Shown here: in pieces, positions 62,271-64,000 of the stretch
Position numbering within the stretch: position 1 is the first letter of the stretch
How the letters are laid out: the number at the start of each line of letters is the position of its first letter
Position numbers and translations under genes: made by a program
The notes under the pieces: model-generated
What the model was told of the DNA's origin: nothing
Databases searched by the model: none
Seen by the model: only the letters and a program-made list of their open reading frames with translations
DNA from: Pontixanthobacter gangjinensis
Lineage (GTDB): Bacteria > Pseudomonadota > Alphaproteobacteria > Sphingomonadales > Sphingomonadaceae
DNA: 64,000 nucleotides
Assembly: GCF_009827545.1 (NCBI RefSeq)
Contig: NZ_WTYS01000001.1
Span: 496,001-560,000, forward strand
Direction: 5' to 3'

Positions 62271-62698
62271 ACCGTCACCTTCTTATCGGTTATCTTGTAT
62301 TCTGAAAGGAAAACAAGACCCCAAGCCGGTGGCTGGGGCCAATGGCGCTGCCCGTGATCCCGCCAGCGCTCACTCTCCTCGTTGAGAGCCCCGCTGGCTA
62401 TGACGGTCGCGAGCAATTCGTCGTGCGGATATACGAAGCAATCATCGCCACGGAGGAAGGCGATGTGAATGTCCTTACCGATGTATTTCTTATCGATGCA
62501 GAAACGCCCTTTCAACTGCACCTTGAGGAAAGTCTGACCATCTATGTGGCATGCAATGAAGTCTGCCCCCTGCCAGTCGTCGGTGAGGCGTAGGCAATTG
62601 AAGCCATAATCGGCGAGACGCGCGGCAACCTTGTGGAAGTTGTAGTTCTCCTGCTGCCGCGAGTTGAGTTGAGTGTATGGAACGGCCTCGAAAATCAT
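62267..62698 (-). CDS. PD-(D/E)XK nuclease-like protein
   Basis: A 143-residue protein whose layout fits a Holliday-resolvase-like PD-(D/E)XK fold: a first helix (NSRQQENYNFHKVAARLADY), then Asp46 in WQGADFIA and, after a strand, Gln61-Leu-Lys63 in LKVQLKGRF. The second acidic residue is replaced by Gln, as in some active restriction enzymes of this fold. It may be the small nuclease of the methyltransferase operon. It overlaps both neighbours by 4 bp. Confidence 0.6.
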   Translation of the reverse strand: MIFEAVPYTQLNSRQQENYNFHKVAARLADYGFNCLRLTDDWQGADFIACHIDGQTFLKVQLKGRFCIDKKYIGKDIHIAFLRGDDCFVYPHDELLATVIASGALNEESERWRDHGQRHWPQPPAWGLVFLSEYKITDKKVTV

Positions 62699-63468
62699 GC
62701 ACTCGCGGCCTTTTCAGCCTTCTCTTTGCGTAACGCCCGGTCGAGCCACTTCGGCACTTCGGCGACCTGAGAAAAGAAGATATTTTCCGGCAGTTCGCGC
62801 CAGAATGATGTGATGGCCTCGGCGAAGCGGGTGAGGTTGTCGTCCGTCACAGTCAATGCCGAGAAGTCGAGCGCCGAAACGAAGAAGGCAGGAAGGCCGC
62901 CGTTCTTTCCAGCAAGGTCCGGTGCGATCGCTTTCAAAGTCTCGAAGGACCGCCCGGTGCCGTGCTTGTAGACATTGGTGACCAATTGGCAGCGGTTCAG
63001 TTCGTCGAAGAATCCGCGAGCGCGAGCATCCCAACCGCATTTCTCAAAGAAATCGAACAGGTCGTCAAACTTTGCGGACCACACTGCTGCGTGCAAATGC
63101 TTGCCGTAACCGTGGTGGCCAAGCTCCTTTCCAAGCCAGTCCCGAACCTGCTTTTCCCACTCATGAAACATTCCGGCAATGATGCTCAACCGAGTGTTGT
63201 CCCTCAGATCAGCAAGGCTTTGATAAAAGACGATGCTCTCGTCGTTTGCTTGCTCATAATCTGACCCGGGATCGTCGTAATCAGGGTTGAATGGCTTGGC
63301 GGCCAGCCAAGCGTCTGCGAAAGCGTTAGCGTCAGCCTCCATGCTCTCATCAGTGAATTGGTCTAGTAGGCGGCGCTTGGCCTCCGACACATAGAACTCG
63401 TGGTTGGCGATCAGGAAGTCGCGCGTTGGGCCCCACATTTGCAGGAAGACGCGATCAGGATCCTTCAT
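62695..63468 (-). CDS. Unknown 257-aa helical protein next to the methyltransferase
   Basis: A soluble, largely helical protein. Landmarks are LSIIAGMFHEWEKQVRDWL and ELNRCQLVTNVYKHGTGRS. The paired helices and the NVYKHG turn recall HEPN proteins, but the exact R-x4-6-H motif is not met, so I leave it unassigned. Start and stop overlap the neighbours by 4 bp each. Confidence 0.6.
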   Translation of the reverse strand: MKDPDRVFLQMWGPTRDFLIANHEFYVSEAKRRLLDQFTDESMEADANAFADAWLAAKPFNPDYDDPGSDYEQANDESIVFYQSLADLRDNTRLSIIAGMFHEWEKQVRDWLGKELGHHGYGKHLHAAVWSAKFDDLFDFFEKCGWDARARGFFDELNRCQLVTNVYKHGTGRSFETLKAIAPDLAGKNGGLPAFFVSALDFSALTVTDDNLTRFAEAITSFWRELPENIFFSQVAEVPKWLDRALRKEKAEKAASA

Positions 63469-64000
63469 GCCGCTGCCTTCTTGCCGGTCATTTTGGTGTA
63501 GAGTTCAAACAGCTTTTCGAGGCGCTCGGTGTCGTTGCGGAAGCGGCGACCGATGTAGATGCGTTCGAGCACCTCGTCGTTTTCCTCATGCGCGCGGCGA
63601 AGGTCTTCGGGCATGGCCTCGGGATCGTAGAGGTCGGCGATGGTCGCCGGGAAATGCGCCTCGCGCGCGAGGAGAATGTTCTCGGCGCAGCGGGTGAGGT
63701 CGGCCTTGTTTTGCTCGGTGAGCTTGGGGAGCGGGAAGGTATGCCATCCCATCTTATTCGAATAGCTAAAGTCAGTCTTCATCCGACCGCATACAGCCCC
63801 GATCCAAACGAGGTGCAGCCGAGAAGCAATTATTGCGAGATTGAATGTTTCGGGGTCATAAATCGCATAGGTCAAATTGGTGGCTCTCCACCGCTCATTG
63901 AATAGATCAATAGGCAGATATTCTCGGTTTTCCGAGCTTCGGATGGGAATAACCATCACGCTATGTCGAGGAGCCTTCATCTCCCGAAATTGATGTGGTC
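63465..64000 (-). CDS. MmeI-type class I DNA methyltransferase, C-terminal part (cut by window edge)
   Basis: The visible 178 codons are the C-terminal recognition and tail parts of an MmeI-like methyltransferase: REMKAPRHSVMVIPI, SRLHLVWIGAVCG, DFSYSNKMGWHTFPLPKLT and the tail LERIYIGRRFRNDTERLEKL. An in-frame ATG at 63980 exists, but homology-like sequence continues upstream of it (PHQFRE) to the edge, so the gene is partial, not short. Full-length relatives carry the SAM-binding and NPPF/Y catalytic domains, and in some cases a nuclease domain, outside this window. Confidence 0.85.
   Translation of the reverse strand, partial: PHQFREMKAPRHSVMVIPIRSSENREYLPIDLFNERWRATNLTYAIYDPETFNLAIIASRLHLVWIGAVCGRMKTDFSYSNKMGWHTFPLPKLTEQNKADLTRCAENILLAREAHFPATIADLYDPEAMPEDLRRAHEENDEVLERIYIGRRFRNDTERLEKLFELYTKMTGKKAAA

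Larger units (their letters stand above)
53048..64000. other. Putative defence island downstream of tRNA-Arg (continues past the window)
   Basis: About 11 kb in which every protein gene is on the minus strand and concerns DNA recognition, cleavage, methylation or NTP-driven remodelling: methyltransferase, 257-aa protein, PD-(D/E)XK-like protein, AlbA_2 ATPase, GIY-YIG protein, DExH helicase, second GIY-YIG nuclease, 160-aa protein, KAP NTPase. No integrase or far boundary is visible because the block runs off the edge. Confidence 0.65.

Noticed and set aside
62695-63468. HEPN ribonuclease call for the 257-aa protein
   Set aside because: The R-x4-6-H catalytic motif is not met: nine residues lie between the candidate Arg and His.
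63465-63980. A short complete 171-aa gene at the window end
   Set aside because: Methyltransferase-like sequence continues in frame upstream of the ATG at 63980, so the gene is cut by the edge rather than short.

Overview
The window is chromosomal DNA of an alphaproteobacterium, most likely order Sphingomonadales, family Erythrobacteraceae. This is inferred from gene content and protein style: a ThiS-ThiG fusion, a short SufD inside an Rrf2-sufB-sufC-sufD-sufS-sufT-sufA cluster, an S9 with an N-terminal extension, and DUF2093, UrcA and MmcB family proteins. No 16S gene is present, so the genus is open.

Layout. 0-4.5 kb: a protein-isoaspartate methyltransferase-like gene, class I fumarase and a LytS/LytTR two-component pair. 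4.5-6.75 kb: an IS5-family (IS427-like) element with a frameshifted transposase, followed by an amino acid permease. A lone extra copy of the IS end closes the unit, so permease and IS together lie between 23-bp perfect inverted repeats flanked by TA. 6.9-22 kb: housekeeping genes (rplM-rpsI, ctaA-cutA, thiSG, acyl-CoA synthetase, ggt, pyrD, a DUF885 lipoprotein, an AraC-type regulator). 22.2-28.3 kb: the complete SUF iron-sulfur cluster assembly operon, carrying a DUF559 nuclease-like gene between sufB and sufC. 28.3-42.5 kb: adenosine kinase, purD and xseA (divergent, with overlapping start codons), an M23 peptidase, rpmB, tadA, nadC, and a second LytS/LytTR pair. 42.5-47.7 kb: a five-gene run of envelope, lipid and protease genes. 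47.7-52.9 kb: a PAS-domain protein, a fatty acid hydroxylase, an MmcB-like protein and a sulfotransferase. 52.97 kb: tRNA-Arg(CCG).

From the tRNA to the window edge (53.0-64.0 kb) all protein genes are on the minus strand and look like a defence island. They are an MmeI-type DNA methyltransferase (cut by the window edge), an unknown 257-aa protein, a PD-(D/E)XK-like protein, an AlbA_2/Schlafen-type ATPase, a protein with a C-terminal GIY-YIG-like nuclease and a possible PUA/EVE-like reader, a DExH helicase, a second GIY-YIG (T5orf172) nuclease, an unknown 160-aa protein and a KAP-family P-loop NTPase. Nearly all neighbours overlap by 4-8 bp, so the set is probably one or two co-regulated transcription units. 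A pair of near-identical 20-bp sites lies before the second block. Modification enzyme, motor and two or three nuclease-like subunits suggest a multi-subunit restriction-type system that does not match a named architecture I know. This is the most interesting part of the window.
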